Shown here piece after piece: positions 8,005 to 15,428 of a DNA stretch of 25,819 bases. This DNA is from Verrucomicrobiota bacterium (GTDB taxonomy: Bacteria; Verrucomicrobiota; Verrucomicrobiia; Opitutales; Opitutaceae): NCBI GenBank assembly GCA_030832235.1, contig JAURJO010000245.1, forward strand, positions 1 through 25,819, in the 5' to 3' direction. A program made the position numbers and the translations under genes. The notes under the pieces are model-generated. The model was not told where the DNA came from and did not search any database. It worked only from the letters and a program-made list of their open reading frames with translations. How positions within the stretch are numbered: the stretch's first letter is position 1; the number at the start of each line of letters is the position of its first letter.

Positions 8005-8036
8005 CCGCCGCACCTTTTAGGTGCGGCGGTTTTTTT
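8005..8036 (+). terminator. Rho-independent terminator after the TonB receptor
   Basis: A perfect 10-bp stem CCGCCGCACC/GGTGCGGCGG with a 5-base loop is followed by seven T residues. It lies 28 bases past the receptor stop and shields the convergent - strand genes. On the opposite strand the hairpin is followed by only two T residues. Confidence 0.95.
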
Positions 8037-8120
8037 CGCCCACTTCAAAAGGTGACAGGCGCCCCGCCGGGGATCCCGCATGCACCACGGCCGCTTGGCG
8101 ATCCGGCCCATCAAACCAAA

Positions 8121-8750
8121 TCACAGCCGCCGCAACGCGCGCAGGGAACGATGCAGATGGAAGGCGCGCTGGAGAGCAGCGTCGATGGGCGGGGCCGGCT
8201 TGACGACCTCGGCGGCGGGCGCGTCCTCCTCCTCAGCCGGCGGGTGGTTCAGGCTCGCCTCGTCGAGCCGCACCTTGCCGGGATTTTCCGTCAAAAGAGA
8301 CATCACCGGTTCGCCGCGCTCGAGGGCCGCGTAGGCCTCGCGCTCCGCGGCGGGCTCGGATTTCGCCGTCAAGTGGGGTTCGAAGCCGGGGCCAGGTACG
8401 CCGATCACAACGCAACCCTTGCCGCGCGAAACCCGACGCAGAGCTGCGTTAAGCTCCGCCCCGGTCTCGCGGTTCGCCAACAGGAACAGCGGACTGCGGA
8501 CACTGGCGCCAAACTCCGCCCAGGCCAGCAACGCCGCCGCGGCGTCACGTCCCGCCACGAGGTAGCGCAGATCAAGGATCAACGCCTGCCCCGGAACCGC
8601 CGCCCCGCCGGGCAGATCCGCCGGCAACTCCCGGATGCGCACATACGTGAGCCCGTCGCCCAGATCCCTGGTCAGCGGAGTCGCCCGCGCAGCGGCCACC
8701 AGCAACGCCCAGCCCAGCGCGGCCGCCAGAATGAATCCGGCCCGAGTCAT
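8121..8750 (-). CDS. Secreted protein resembling an S41-protease fold without catalytic residues
   Basis: 209 residues with a signal peptide (hydrophobic 5-22, cleavage near ARA-T). I do not recognise a named family, but three segments occur in the order seen in S41 tail-specific proteases: GLTYVRI (33-39) like the strand GYIRI, LILDLRYL (57-64) like the strand before the oxyanion loop, and PLFLLANRETGAEL (87-100) where active enzymes have VLVNxxSASASE. The Ser nucleophile and the Gly-rich oxyanion loop are absent, so it would be inactive. The C-terminal 60 residues are Pro/Glu/Ala-rich and probably disordered. The start ATG overlaps the purD stop (ATGA on the - strand), so it is translated with purD. 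Role unknown; a structural or regulatory envelope protein is possible. The S41 link is an inference from short motifs. Confidence 0.6.
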   Translation of the reverse strand: MTRAGFILAAALGWALLVAAARATPLTRDLGDGLTYVRIRELPADLPGGAAVPGQALILDLRYLVAGRDAAAALLAWAEFGASVRSPLFLLANRETGAELNAALRRVSRGKGCVVIGVPGPGFEPHLTAKSEPAAEREAYAALERGEPVMSLLTENPGKVRLDEASLNHPPAEEEDAPAAEVVKPAPPIDAALQRAFHLHRSLRALRRL

Positions 8751-10048
8751 CGCCGGTTCAGTTGCCGGGCCCCGATGTCGCGACGGAAATACCGGCTCGC
8801 GCAACCGATCCGTTGGCAAACCCCGTAAGCCAGATCCGCGGCGCCGCGCAGCGTGCTGGCGAGCGCGGTGACGCCGAGTACGCGTCCGCCGTTGGTGACC
8901 AGTTCGCCGGCGGCGTTCCGCGCGGTGCCGGCGTGGTAGATGGTCACGCCGGAAGGTAAAGGAACCGGCAGCGAGATCACGTCTCCCTTGGGAAAACTGC
9001 CGGGGTACCCCTTGGCCGCGACCACCACACAGAGCGCGTGTTCGGGCCGCGTCTCCAAACGATAGCCGGCAAGACGGCCGTTGGTCGCCCGCCACAACAG
9101 GTCGAGGACGTCACCCGCGATCCGCGGCACCACCACCTGGGTCTCAGGATCGCCGAAACGCGCGTTGTACTCGATCACGCTCGGACCTGTCGCCGTGAGC
9201 ATGATGCCGATGAAGAGCGTCCCGCGGTAGGCCATGCCCTCGTCGGCGATCGCGTTCACCGACGGCCGCACGATCTCGTTCTCGATCCGCGTCAGCAACG
9301 CGGGCGTCACCACCTCGGCCGGCGAATACGTGCCCATCCCACCGGTATTCGGGCCGGTGTCCCCGTCCCCGACACGCTTGTGGTCCTGCGACGTGGGCAG
9401 AATCACATAATCGCGCCCTGAAACGACCACCAGGATGGAGGTCTCCTCACCCTGCAGGCAGTCCTCGATGAGGATCTGGCTGCCGGCGGCACCGAACTTC
9501 CCGCCGGCGAGCATCTCGCGCACGGCGTCCTCCGCCTCAGCCGTGGTTTGAGCGACCACCACGCCCTTGCCCGCGGCGAGACCATCGGCCTTGACCACGA
9601 TCGGCGCAGGCCGCGAGCGCAGGTAGTCCAGCGCCGGACCGACCTCGCTGAAAAACGCGGCGGGCGCGGTCGGGATCCGGTGCTTAAGCAGGATCCGCTT
9701 GGTGAAAATCTTCGAGGCCTCCAACCGCGCGCCGTCCGCCGTCGGCCCGTACACCGGGATTCCCGCGGCGATGAGGCGGTCCGCCAGCCCGAGCGCCAGC
9801 GGCACTTCCGGGCCCACCACCACGAACTCCACGCGTTCGCGGCGCGCGAGATCCACGAGGCCCGCCACGTCGTCCGCCGCCACGGCGTGACACGTCACCT
9901 CACCGGCGATGCCCGAGTTACCGGGCGCGCAGATCACGCGAGGACGCGCCGGCGAAGCCAGCAGGGCCCGGACCAGCGTGTGCTCGCGGCCGCCGGAGCC
10001 GACGACGAGGACGGAAGCGGGAAGCGCGTGCGAAGACGGAGAAGACAC
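8747..10048 (-). CDS. purD: Phosphoribosylamine-glycine ligase (GARS)
   Basis: About 433 residues, the normal length. It catalyses the ATP-dependent joining of glycine to 5-phosphoribosylamine, the second step of de novo purine synthesis, in the cytoplasm. Diagnostic motifs are GSGGREH near the N-terminus (17-23), KADGLAAGKGVVV in the ATP-grasp domain, the signature DHKRVGDGDTGPNTGGMGT, and the metal-binding EYNARFGDPETQ. An in-frame TTG at 10057 would add three residues, but it falls in a promoter-like -10 element, so I prefer the GTG at 10048; both lack a Shine-Dalgarno. It lies 64 bp (to the TTG) downstream of the LOG-family gene on the same strand and overlaps the downstream secreted protein by four bases. 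No other pur gene is near. Confidence 0.97.
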   Translation of the reverse strand: MSSPSSHALPASVLVVGSGGREHTLVRALLASPARPRVICAPGNSGIAGEVTCHAVAADDVAGLVDLARRERVEFVVVGPEVPLALGLADRLIAAGIPVYGPTADGARLEASKIFTKRILLKHRIPTAPAAFFSEVGPALDYLRSRPAPIVVKADGLAAGKGVVVAQTTAEAEDAVREMLAGGKFGAAGSQILIEDCLQGEETSILVVVSGRDYVILPTSQDHKRVGDGDTGPNTGGMGTYSPAEVVTPALLTRIENEIVRPSVNAIADEGMAYRGTLFIGIMLTATGPSVIEYNARFGDPETQVVVPRIAGDVLDLLWRATNGRLAGYRLETRPEHALCVVVAAKGYPGSFPKGDVISLPVPLPSGVTIYHAGTARNAAGELVTNGGRVLGVTALASTLRGAADLAYGVCQRIGCASRYFRRDIGARQLNRR

Positions 10049-10055
10049 GCCGCGC

Positions 10056-10083
10056 AAGTGTGGTCAGCGCGGGGGTCAGGCAA
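10056..10083 (-). promoter_or_regulatory. Candidate purD promoter, TTGCCT-N16-ACACTT
   Basis: Reading the - strand, TTGCCT (10083-10078) is separated by 16 bases from ACACTT (10061-10056). A transcript starting about seven bases later would begin at or next to the GTG at 10048, giving a leaderless or nearly leaderless mRNA. The match to a sigma-70 consensus is only partial. Confidence 0.35.
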
Positions 10084-10121
10084 CGCCAAAATCCCCGCGC
10101 GCCACCAAGCGCGAAGCCGAC

Positions 10122-12029
10122 TCAAAGCACCTGCAGCTTCTTGCGGTAGAAGGCGACAACCTCGTCGGGATCGTCCGTGAACAACATGTAGTCCGCCATC
10201 CACGCCGGCGCGCGGCGCTCGTGGATCATGGTGTTCAACTGGCGCCGCAGGTCACCCCAGAACGCGGCGTTGAAAAACACGTACGGGATGCGCGGCCGGA
10301 TCCCGAGCTTCAGGTTGCAGAGCTCGATTCCGACCTCCTCGAGGGTGCCGACTCCACCGACGTTGAAAACGCAGAAATCCGCCGCCTCGAACCACTTTTG
10401 GCGGAAGTGCCGCGACGACTCCTGAAAGGTGTTGAAGAAATCCACCCCGAGCTCGGGCGGCTGCGCCTCGAGTTCGAGGAAACATGCGCCAGTGAGGGCG
10501 CCCTTGGTGCGGGCCTGCTCGGTCGCGAGACGCATCACCCCGCCGCCGCCGCCGGTAAGCACACCAAGGTTGGGGCCGATGAAGCTGGTGAGTTTGTCGA
10601 CCAGGGTGGCGATCCGGTCGGAGTCGTTTTGGTCGAGCCCGACGGCGGACCCGTAGAACGCGAGGACCGTCGACTCCGCGAAACGTTTGGCGACCTCCTC
10701 GCGCACGAAGAAGCCGTGGTCGCGCTTGTAGGTGTGGAGGTAGAGGTCCTTGGTGAGTTCGTCGTACCAGTAAACCTGGATTCCAATGGAGCTGAGGGTG
10801 TCGAGCCGGCCGTGGGCGTGACTGGAGAAGAAATAGCCGTGGGTGCGCGAGGCCTTCCGGAAAATGATCCGGCGCAACCGCAGATCACCGAGCCGGGAGA
10901 GCAGCTCGATCTGCTCCATGAGGTTCGGGAAACTGTCGAGCACCAGGGTGTCGGCATTTTCCGGCGCGTCGTCGAGCGCCTGGATCATGGTGCGGTGGCC
11001 GACCGGGCAGGCGTCGCCGGCGAGCACCTTGCGCAAGTCATCGTTGGCGCGGACGAGCAGCGCGCGGTTGTCCATCGAACCGCTCTGGCCGCGAACCACG
11101 ACCTTGGTGCGCGGGCGGGCTTCGCTCTCCTCGCGCGGCGGGTTGCGATCGAGGCATTTGAAAACCCCGCTGGCCGTGGCGAGGAGGCGCGTGCGGCGCT
11201 TGGCGAGCGTCTTGAACTCGGGATCGACCAGCTCGGGGGCGCGGAAAACATCGACCGACACCACCGGGTTCACGACCGGCTGGTCGCCGGGGTTGTAGAT
11301 CTCGAGCATGACGTTCGTGCCGAACGTTTTCACCGGATCGAGCAGCACGGCGCTGGTGTGGATGCCGAAGTTGCCCGCACCCTGGTTGAGCACGACGTAG
11401 TGCTCGCGCAGGTACATGGAGCAACTGGTGAGCACGCCGGAGTGCGGCGGGATCGTGAGCGGCGAGGCGTCGTGGCGCACCTGAACCCGGTCGAGGAAAG
11501 CGCGACCCGCGTGGCCCGCGACCACGCGCTCGAACTCGGCCCGCTGGAGCTTCGGACTCAGGGTGTAGCTCAGATGGTGAGGCGTGAGGAAGACACTCCC
11601 CCGCGAATCGATGCTGATGGTGTTGGGGAGCTTGATCCGGTTCTCCCGCAACGCCTCCCAGATCTCCGCCGTCGATAGCTTCGCCGCCGCGGGGGCATAA
11701 TAAAGCCGGCCCACCGGGGCGCCGACGCGCATCAGTTTCTTCCAGTAAGGCGCGTTCGGGAAGCTGGCGTCGAACAGGAAGGCATCGACCTCCATTTCAA
11801 CCCGGCCGCCCTCGAGTCGCAGTCCGCTCCGAATCCGCATCTCGATGCCGATGCGGGCGAGCGAGCTGCGCTCCGAGAAGCGCAGGTCGTCCAGATGGGC
11901 CTGGAGGAATTCGTGCTCGGCGGGATTCCGCGGCCAGAAGGCCAACGTCATCGCGACGTGACGCTCGTCCTTGTTTTTGACGGCGAGGATCTGGCCGTCC
12001 GGGCTGGTCCAGAACTGGTCCGGAATCAT
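10122..12029 (-). CDS. LOG-family (lysine-decarboxylase-like Rossmann) protein with large unrecognised N-terminal region
   Basis: 635 residues. Residues about 455-635 are a LOG/TIGR00730-type Rossmann domain: FYGSAVG (458-464), GGGGGVM (493-499), HFRQKW (541-546) supplying the conserved Arg, and VGGVGTLEE (557-565), a variant of the PGGxGTxxE motif with Val for Pro. LOG proteins hydrolyse cytokinin-type or purine nucleoside monophosphates to base and ribose phosphate. The preceding 450 residues are unusual, since LOG proteins are normally about 180-350 residues. They contain a beta-rich part (about 190-265, with NFGIHTSAVLLDP and EIYNPGDQPVVNPVV) and a mixed alpha/beta part (about 355-450). 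I recognise neither. No signal peptide is seen, so it is cytoplasmic. The neighbour purD hints at purine-nucleotide metabolism, but its own promoter-like element argues against strict coupling. The Rossmann assignment is solid; the reaction is inferred. Confidence 0.75.
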   Translation of the reverse strand: MIPDQFWTSPDGQILAVKNKDERHVAMTLAFWPRNPAEHEFLQAHLDDLRFSERSSLARIGIEMRIRSGLRLEGGRVEMEVDAFLFDASFPNAPYWKKLMRVGAPVGRLYYAPAAAKLSTAEIWEALRENRIKLPNTISIDSRGSVFLTPHHLSYTLSPKLQRAEFERVVAGHAGRAFLDRVQVRHDASPLTIPPHSGVLTSCSMYLREHYVVLNQGAGNFGIHTSAVLLDPVKTFGTNVMLEIYNPGDQPVVNPVVSVDVFRAPELVDPEFKTLAKRRTRLLATASGVFKCLDRNPPREESEARPRTKVVVRGQSGSMDNRALLVRANDDLRKVLAGDACPVGHRTMIQALDDAPENADTLVLDSFPNLMEQIELLSRLGDLRLRRIIFRKASRTHGYFFSSHAHGRLDTLSSIGIQVYWYDELTKDLYLHTYKRDHGFFVREEVAKRFAESTVLAFYGSAVGLDQNDSDRIATLVDKLTSFIGPNLGVLTGGGGGVMRLATEQARTKGALTGACFLELEAQPPELGVDFFNTFQESSRHFRQKWFEAADFCVFNVGGVGTLEEVGIELCNLKLGIRPRIPYVFFNAAFWGDLRRQLNTMIHERRAPAWMADYMLFTDDPDEVVAFYRKKLQVL

Positions 12030-12084
12030 GAGGTTTTATCCACGATGCGCGAAGCGTTCGGCCGCACAAGCGGGGAGATCGGGA

Positions 12085-12112
12085 TTGCCTTGGTCTGCAA
12101 TCGCCGGCACGC
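12085..12112 (+). promoter_or_regulatory. Possible promoter of the FKBP gene, TTGCCT-N16-GCACGC
   Basis: The TTGCC hexamer is in the right orientation within the 136-bp region between divergent genes. The -10 side is poor and about 53 bases from the ATG. It is reported mainly because the same -35-like core recurs upstream of other genes here. Confidence 0.25.
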
Positions 12113-12165
12113 CTCCCTCCTTTCCGCGGAACCACGGCGCACCGCCGCAGTCCGTCCCCCTTCCC

Positions 12166-12933
12166 ATGAAACTGAAATCCATCGTCACGCTCTGCCTGTC
12201 CCTCTCCGGCCTCGCGGCCGCCGCCGGCGCGCAGACCCCTGCCGCGCCCGCCGCGGCCCCCGCCCCGGCCGCGGCCCCGGCCAAGCCCGCGTTCACGGAC
12301 GCGCAGCTGATCGAGGAGTTCGGCTGGTTCATCGGCAAGCGCGTCGGGCTCACCGAGTTGGAGTTCAGCGCCGCGGAGCTCGACACCCTCATGAAGGGCT
12401 TCCGCAACGCCGCCGAGGGCAAGGAGTCGCCCTTCGAGCTGGAGAAGATCGGGCGCCTCATGGACGACTTCATGCAGAAAAAGCAGGCCGCCTACGTGGC
12501 CAAGCTGAAGACCAAGAACCTCGCGGTGAACACCGACTTCTTCAATAAACTCAAGGAGAACAAGAAGGTGGTCGAGCTGCCTAGCGGCCTCCGCTACGAG
12601 ATCGTCGTCCCCGGCACCGGCCCTTCCCCCAAGGCCACCGAGACCGTCCGCGTGCACTACACCGGAAAGCTGATCGACGGCACCGAGTTCGACAGCTCCG
12701 TGAAGCGCGGCGAGCCCGCCGAGTTCCCGCTGGATCAAGTCATCGCCGGCTGGACCGAGGGCATCCAGAAAATGAACAAGGGCGGTAAGATCAAATTGTA
12801 CGTCCCGCCTCACCTGGCCTACGGCGACGACGGCCGCCCCGGCATCCCGCCCGGTTCGACGCTGGTCTTCGACGTCGAGCTGCTCGACATCAAGGCCGCC
12901 GCGGCCCCGCAGCCGCCGCCGGCGAAGAAGTGA
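12166..12933 (+). CDS. Secreted FKBP-type peptidyl-prolyl cis-trans isomerase
   Basis: 255 residues. A signal peptide (1-22, ending AGAQ) is followed by an Ala/Pro linker (24-42), an FKBP_N-like helical dimerisation region (about 42-135) and a canonical FKBP domain (136-243). Active-site features visible are YTG (165-167), FDSS (175-178), VIAGW (192-196), the Tyr of LAYG (219) and the closing IPPGSTLVFDVEL. It should catalyse proline isomerisation and chaperone folding of exported proteins in the periplasm, like FkpA or Mip. The C-terminus is a short Pro/Ala/Lys tail. The ATG at 12166 is chosen because the signal peptide begins there; the reading frame remains open upstream, but the added residues do not fit a leader. 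It is a single-gene unit with its own terminator and diverges from the LOG gene. Confidence 0.95.
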   Translation: MKLKSIVTLCLSLSGLAAAAGAQTPAAPAAAPAPAAAPAKPAFTDAQLIEEFGWFIGKRVGLTELEFSAAELDTLMKGFRNAAEGKESPFELEKIGRLMDDFMQKKQAAYVAKLKTKNLAVNTDFFNKLKENKKVVELPSGLRYEIVVPGTGPSPKATETVRVHYTGKLIDGTEFDSSVKRGEPAEFPLDQVIAGWTEGIQKMNKGGKIKLYVPPHLAYGDDGRPGIPPGSTLVFDVELLDIKAAAAPQPPPAKK

Positions 12934-12968
12934 CCTCGCGGCGCATCGCGCCACCGGTCTTCTCTCCC

Positions 12969-12995
12969 AACCCCCGCATCTCGCGGGGGTTTTTT
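12969..12995 (+). terminator. Rho-independent terminator after the FKBP gene
   Basis: A 7-bp GC stem CCCCCGC/GCGGGGG, extended by A-T pairs, has a 5-base loop and is followed by six T residues. It lies 35 bases after the stop and separates the FKBP gene from the convergent abgT-like gene. Confidence 0.93.
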
Positions 12996-13016
12996 ACTTT
13001 CGGACGACGGCACCGG

Positions 13017-14555
13017 CTACTGACGCAGCAGCATCGTCACGCCGGGACCAATCGGCCACCCCGCCTGCAGCCAAAGCACGAGCATCAGCGTCCAGCCGAC
13101 CGTGAAGGTGAGCGAATACGGCAGCATCAAGGCGACCATGGTGCCGATTCCCGATTGCGGCGCGTACCGTTGGGCGAACATCAGGACGAGCGGGAAGTTC
13201 GAGGCGAGCGGCGTGACCACGTTCATCAGGCTGTCCCCGACGCGGTAGGCGGCCTGCGTCATCTCAGGCGAATAGCCGAGCAGCATGAACATCGGTACGA
13301 AAACCGGCGCGAGGATGGCCCACTTGGCCGAGGCCGAGCCCAGGAAGATGTCCGTCGCCGCCGTCAGCAGGATCAACCCTACGATCAACGTGATTGGACC
13401 AAGCTGCAGCGACTTGAGGACCGCGGCGCCCTGGACGGCGAGGATGACGCCGACGTTGGACCACGCGAAAAGGTTCACGAACTGGGCGATGAAGAAAACG
13501 ACCACAATGTACGGCGCGGCCAGTTCCATCGTGCGCTGCATCGCGCGGTAAACATCGACGTCGCGCCGGATCGAGCCCGTCGCGAGCCCGTAGGCGACCG
13601 CGGGGGCCAGCCCTAGCACGAAGATGAAAAACACCAGACCCTTGATGAAGTAGGAGTTGATGAAGCCGGGCTTCGCGGGGTCCTGCAGCACGCCGCCCTC
13701 CGGGATCAAGCCGGCCACCACGAGCGCGCCCAAGGCGAGAAAGACGCCCAACGCCCAAGCCAGACCGCGCCGTTCGGCGGCGGAAAGAGGCTGAAGATCC
13801 TGCGCCGGCGCCTCGCCCTCGTAGCGACCGAGCCGGGGCTCCACCAAGCGCTCGGTCACAAACGCCCCCAGCGCCGTCACCAGAAACACGGAGGCTCCGA
13901 GGAAGTAGTAGTTGGCCATCGCGTTGACCGTGTACTTCGGATCGACGATGCGCGCGGCCTCCTGCGTGAGGCCGGCGAGCACCACATCGCTGGTCGAGAT
14001 GAGCAGGTTGGCGGCGAATCCACCCGAAACGCCGGAGAACGCGGCGGCGAGCCCCGCGAGCGGATGACGCCCCAGCGCGTGGAACAGCGCCATGCTGAGC
14101 GGCAGAAGCAGCACGTAGCCGATGTCACCCGCGGTGTGGGACATCGCGCCACAGCCGACCACGACCCAGGTGAGCCAGCGCCGCGGCGTGCGATTGACCA
14201 CGAGTCGCACGCAAGCGCCCAGCAGGCCGGAGTGCTCCGCGGCCGCGAGCCCGAGCAGGCAAACGAGTACGGGGCCCAGCGGCGCGAAGTTGATGAAGTT
14301 GGGCAGCAGCCCGGTGATCAGACGGCGCAGGCCGTCGACCGAAAGCAGGTTTACCGCCCCAACCGCCTTGTGGGTGACGGGATGCTCCACGCTCACTCCG
14401 GCTGAGCTGAGCACCCACGAAAGGAGCACCATCAGCGCGCCCAGCAGCAGGAAAAGCGTCGCCGGGTGCGGCAGAAGGTTTCCCCACCGCTCCACCCTCG
14501 CGAGCTGGCGCTGGAACAAAGTCGGAGCGGGGACGGTTTCAGCGGGGTGATCCAT
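13017..14555 (-). CDS. abgT: AbgT-family transporter (p-aminobenzoyl-glutamate type)
   Basis: 512 residues, the usual length, with about eleven to thirteen hydrophobic segments. Family hallmarks are the N-terminal RVERWGNLLPHP, the GAMSHTAGDIGYV hairpin, SGVSGGFAANLL, and the C-terminal TPLASNFPLVL followed by GIGTMVALMLPYS. E. coli AbgT imports p-aminobenzoyl-glutamate, a folate breakdown product; other members export sulphonamides. The ATG at 14555 lies seven bases after the stop of the amidohydrolase gene. The frame is open further upstream, but that part is an overlap with the neighbouring gene. As last gene of a three-gene operon with an AbgB-like hydrolase, uptake of an aroyl- or acyl-glutamate or its product is the natural reading. 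Substrate is inferred by context and could differ. Confidence 0.9.
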   Translation of the reverse strand: MDHPAETVPAPTLFQRQLARVERWGNLLPHPATLFLLLGALMVLLSWVLSSAGVSVEHPVTHKAVGAVNLLSVDGLRRLITGLLPNFINFAPLGPVLVCLLGLAAAEHSGLLGACVRLVVNRTPRRWLTWVVVGCGAMSHTAGDIGYVLLLPLSMALFHALGRHPLAGLAAAFSGVSGGFAANLLISTSDVVLAGLTQEAARIVDPKYTVNAMANYYFLGASVFLVTALGAFVTERLVEPRLGRYEGEAPAQDLQPLSAAERRGLAWALGVFLALGALVVAGLIPEGGVLQDPAKPGFINSYFIKGLVFFIFVLGLAPAVAYGLATGSIRRDVDVYRAMQRTMELAAPYIVVVFFIAQFVNLFAWSNVGVILAVQGAAVLKSLQLGPITLIVGLILLTAATDIFLGSASAKWAILAPVFVPMFMLLGYSPEMTQAAYRVGDSLMNVVTPLASNFPLVLMFAQRYAPQSGIGTMVALMLPYSLTFTVGWTLMLVLWLQAGWPIGPGVTMLLRQ

Positions 14556-14562
14556 GGGGAAA

Positions 14563-15411
14563 TCAGACGGCGCGGGAGCCAAGCCGGGCGGCTGCGGCGC
14601 GCGCGAAGCCGGTGAGATGTTCCTGCAGGCGTCCGAAGCCCGGCCCCGGCTCGCAGGTCGCCTCGTCCATGTAGAGCGCGCGGTTGATCTCGATCTGCAC
14701 ACTGCAGCGACCCCGGGTCGGATCACCATGCGTGCGCACGATATCCGCGCCGCGATAAGGATCGTTCACCTGCACACGGTAACCAAGGCCTGAAAAATGC
14801 GCGGCCACCCATCGGGTGACGGCGGGATCGGACGAGGTGCCGTCGCGATCTCCGATCACGAGATCCGGCCGAGCGCGACCGGAGTCGGTGTTCATAGCGT
14901 TGCCGCGCGACTTCATCGAATGGCAGTTGAAATGCCAGACGTGACCGTGGCGCGCAGCCGCGGCGTCGATCTCGCGACGCAGCGCCTCGCGGTAGGGAAG
15001 GTGGAACTCGTCGATCCGACGGCGCACCTCGGCCACGGTGAGACGGCGGTGGTACATCGGCACGCCGGGCAGGGCGTAGCGCCGGATGAGACCCATGCCC
15101 CGGCGAGCGTGATCACTCAACACGACCGGCTCCGGCCAAGGCTCGGCGAGCAACTCGGGGTCGATGTCGTCGGCCGCGCGGTTGGTGTCGAGGTAGGCGC
15201 GCGGGAAGGTCGCCGCGATCAGGACAGCGCCCGCCTCCGTCACCCCGCGGAAAAGCGTATCCACGTGCGCGTCCCACGTCGTGGCGATCTGGTCCCGCGA
15301 GGCGGCGGGGGAAAAGTCGGGCGGATACTCGATTCCGCTATGGGGCGAGTCGAAGACGAGCGGCGCGGCCGCACCCGCGGGGCGGTGGATGAACAACGGG
15401 GCGGCGGACAT
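14563..15411 (-). CDS. N-formylglutamate amidohydrolase-like enzyme
   Basis: 282 residues. The family fold is marked by SPHSG (22-26), the metal-binding DAHVD (47-51), DTNRAADDIDP (75-85), FNCHSMKS (161-168) and SVQIEINRALYMDE (237-250), which together supply the His, Asp and Glu ligands of a zinc-type centre. HutG-type members hydrolyse N-formyl-glutamate to formate and glutamate. There is no signal peptide, so it acts in the cytoplasm. I use the ATG at 15411, which has a GAGAGGG sequence 12 bases upstream; a TTG at 15423 directly abuts that sequence and is less likely. The gene sits between an AbgB-like hydrolase and an AbgT transporter and not in a histidine-utilisation (hut) cluster, so its acyl group may be something other than formyl. 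Confidence 0.87.
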   Translation of the reverse strand: MSAAPLFIHRPAGAAAPLVFDSPHSGIEYPPDFSPAASRDQIATTWDAHVDTLFRGVTEAGAVLIAATFPRAYLDTNRAADDIDPELLAEPWPEPVVLSDHARRGMGLIRRYALPGVPMYHRRLTVAEVRRRIDEFHLPYREALRREIDAAAARHGHVWHFNCHSMKSRGNAMNTDSGRARPDLVIGDRDGTSSDPAVTRWVAAHFSGLGYRVQVNDPYRGADIVRTHGDPTRGRCSVQIEINRALYMDEATCEPGPGFGRLQEHLTGFARAAAARLGSRAV

Positions 15412-15428
15412 CAACGACGGCAACCCTC

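Noticed and set aside
10071..10086. Possible fourth copy of the GGGGTCAGG repeat
   Set aside because: Only the first nine to ten bases match; the following CAACGCC differs from GCGTTC, and no inverted partner is nearby.
9909..11678. Long + strand open frame opposite the LOG-family gene and purD start
   Set aside because: Low-complexity Glu/Arg/Val composition, no motif, and it would overlap two well-supported genes.
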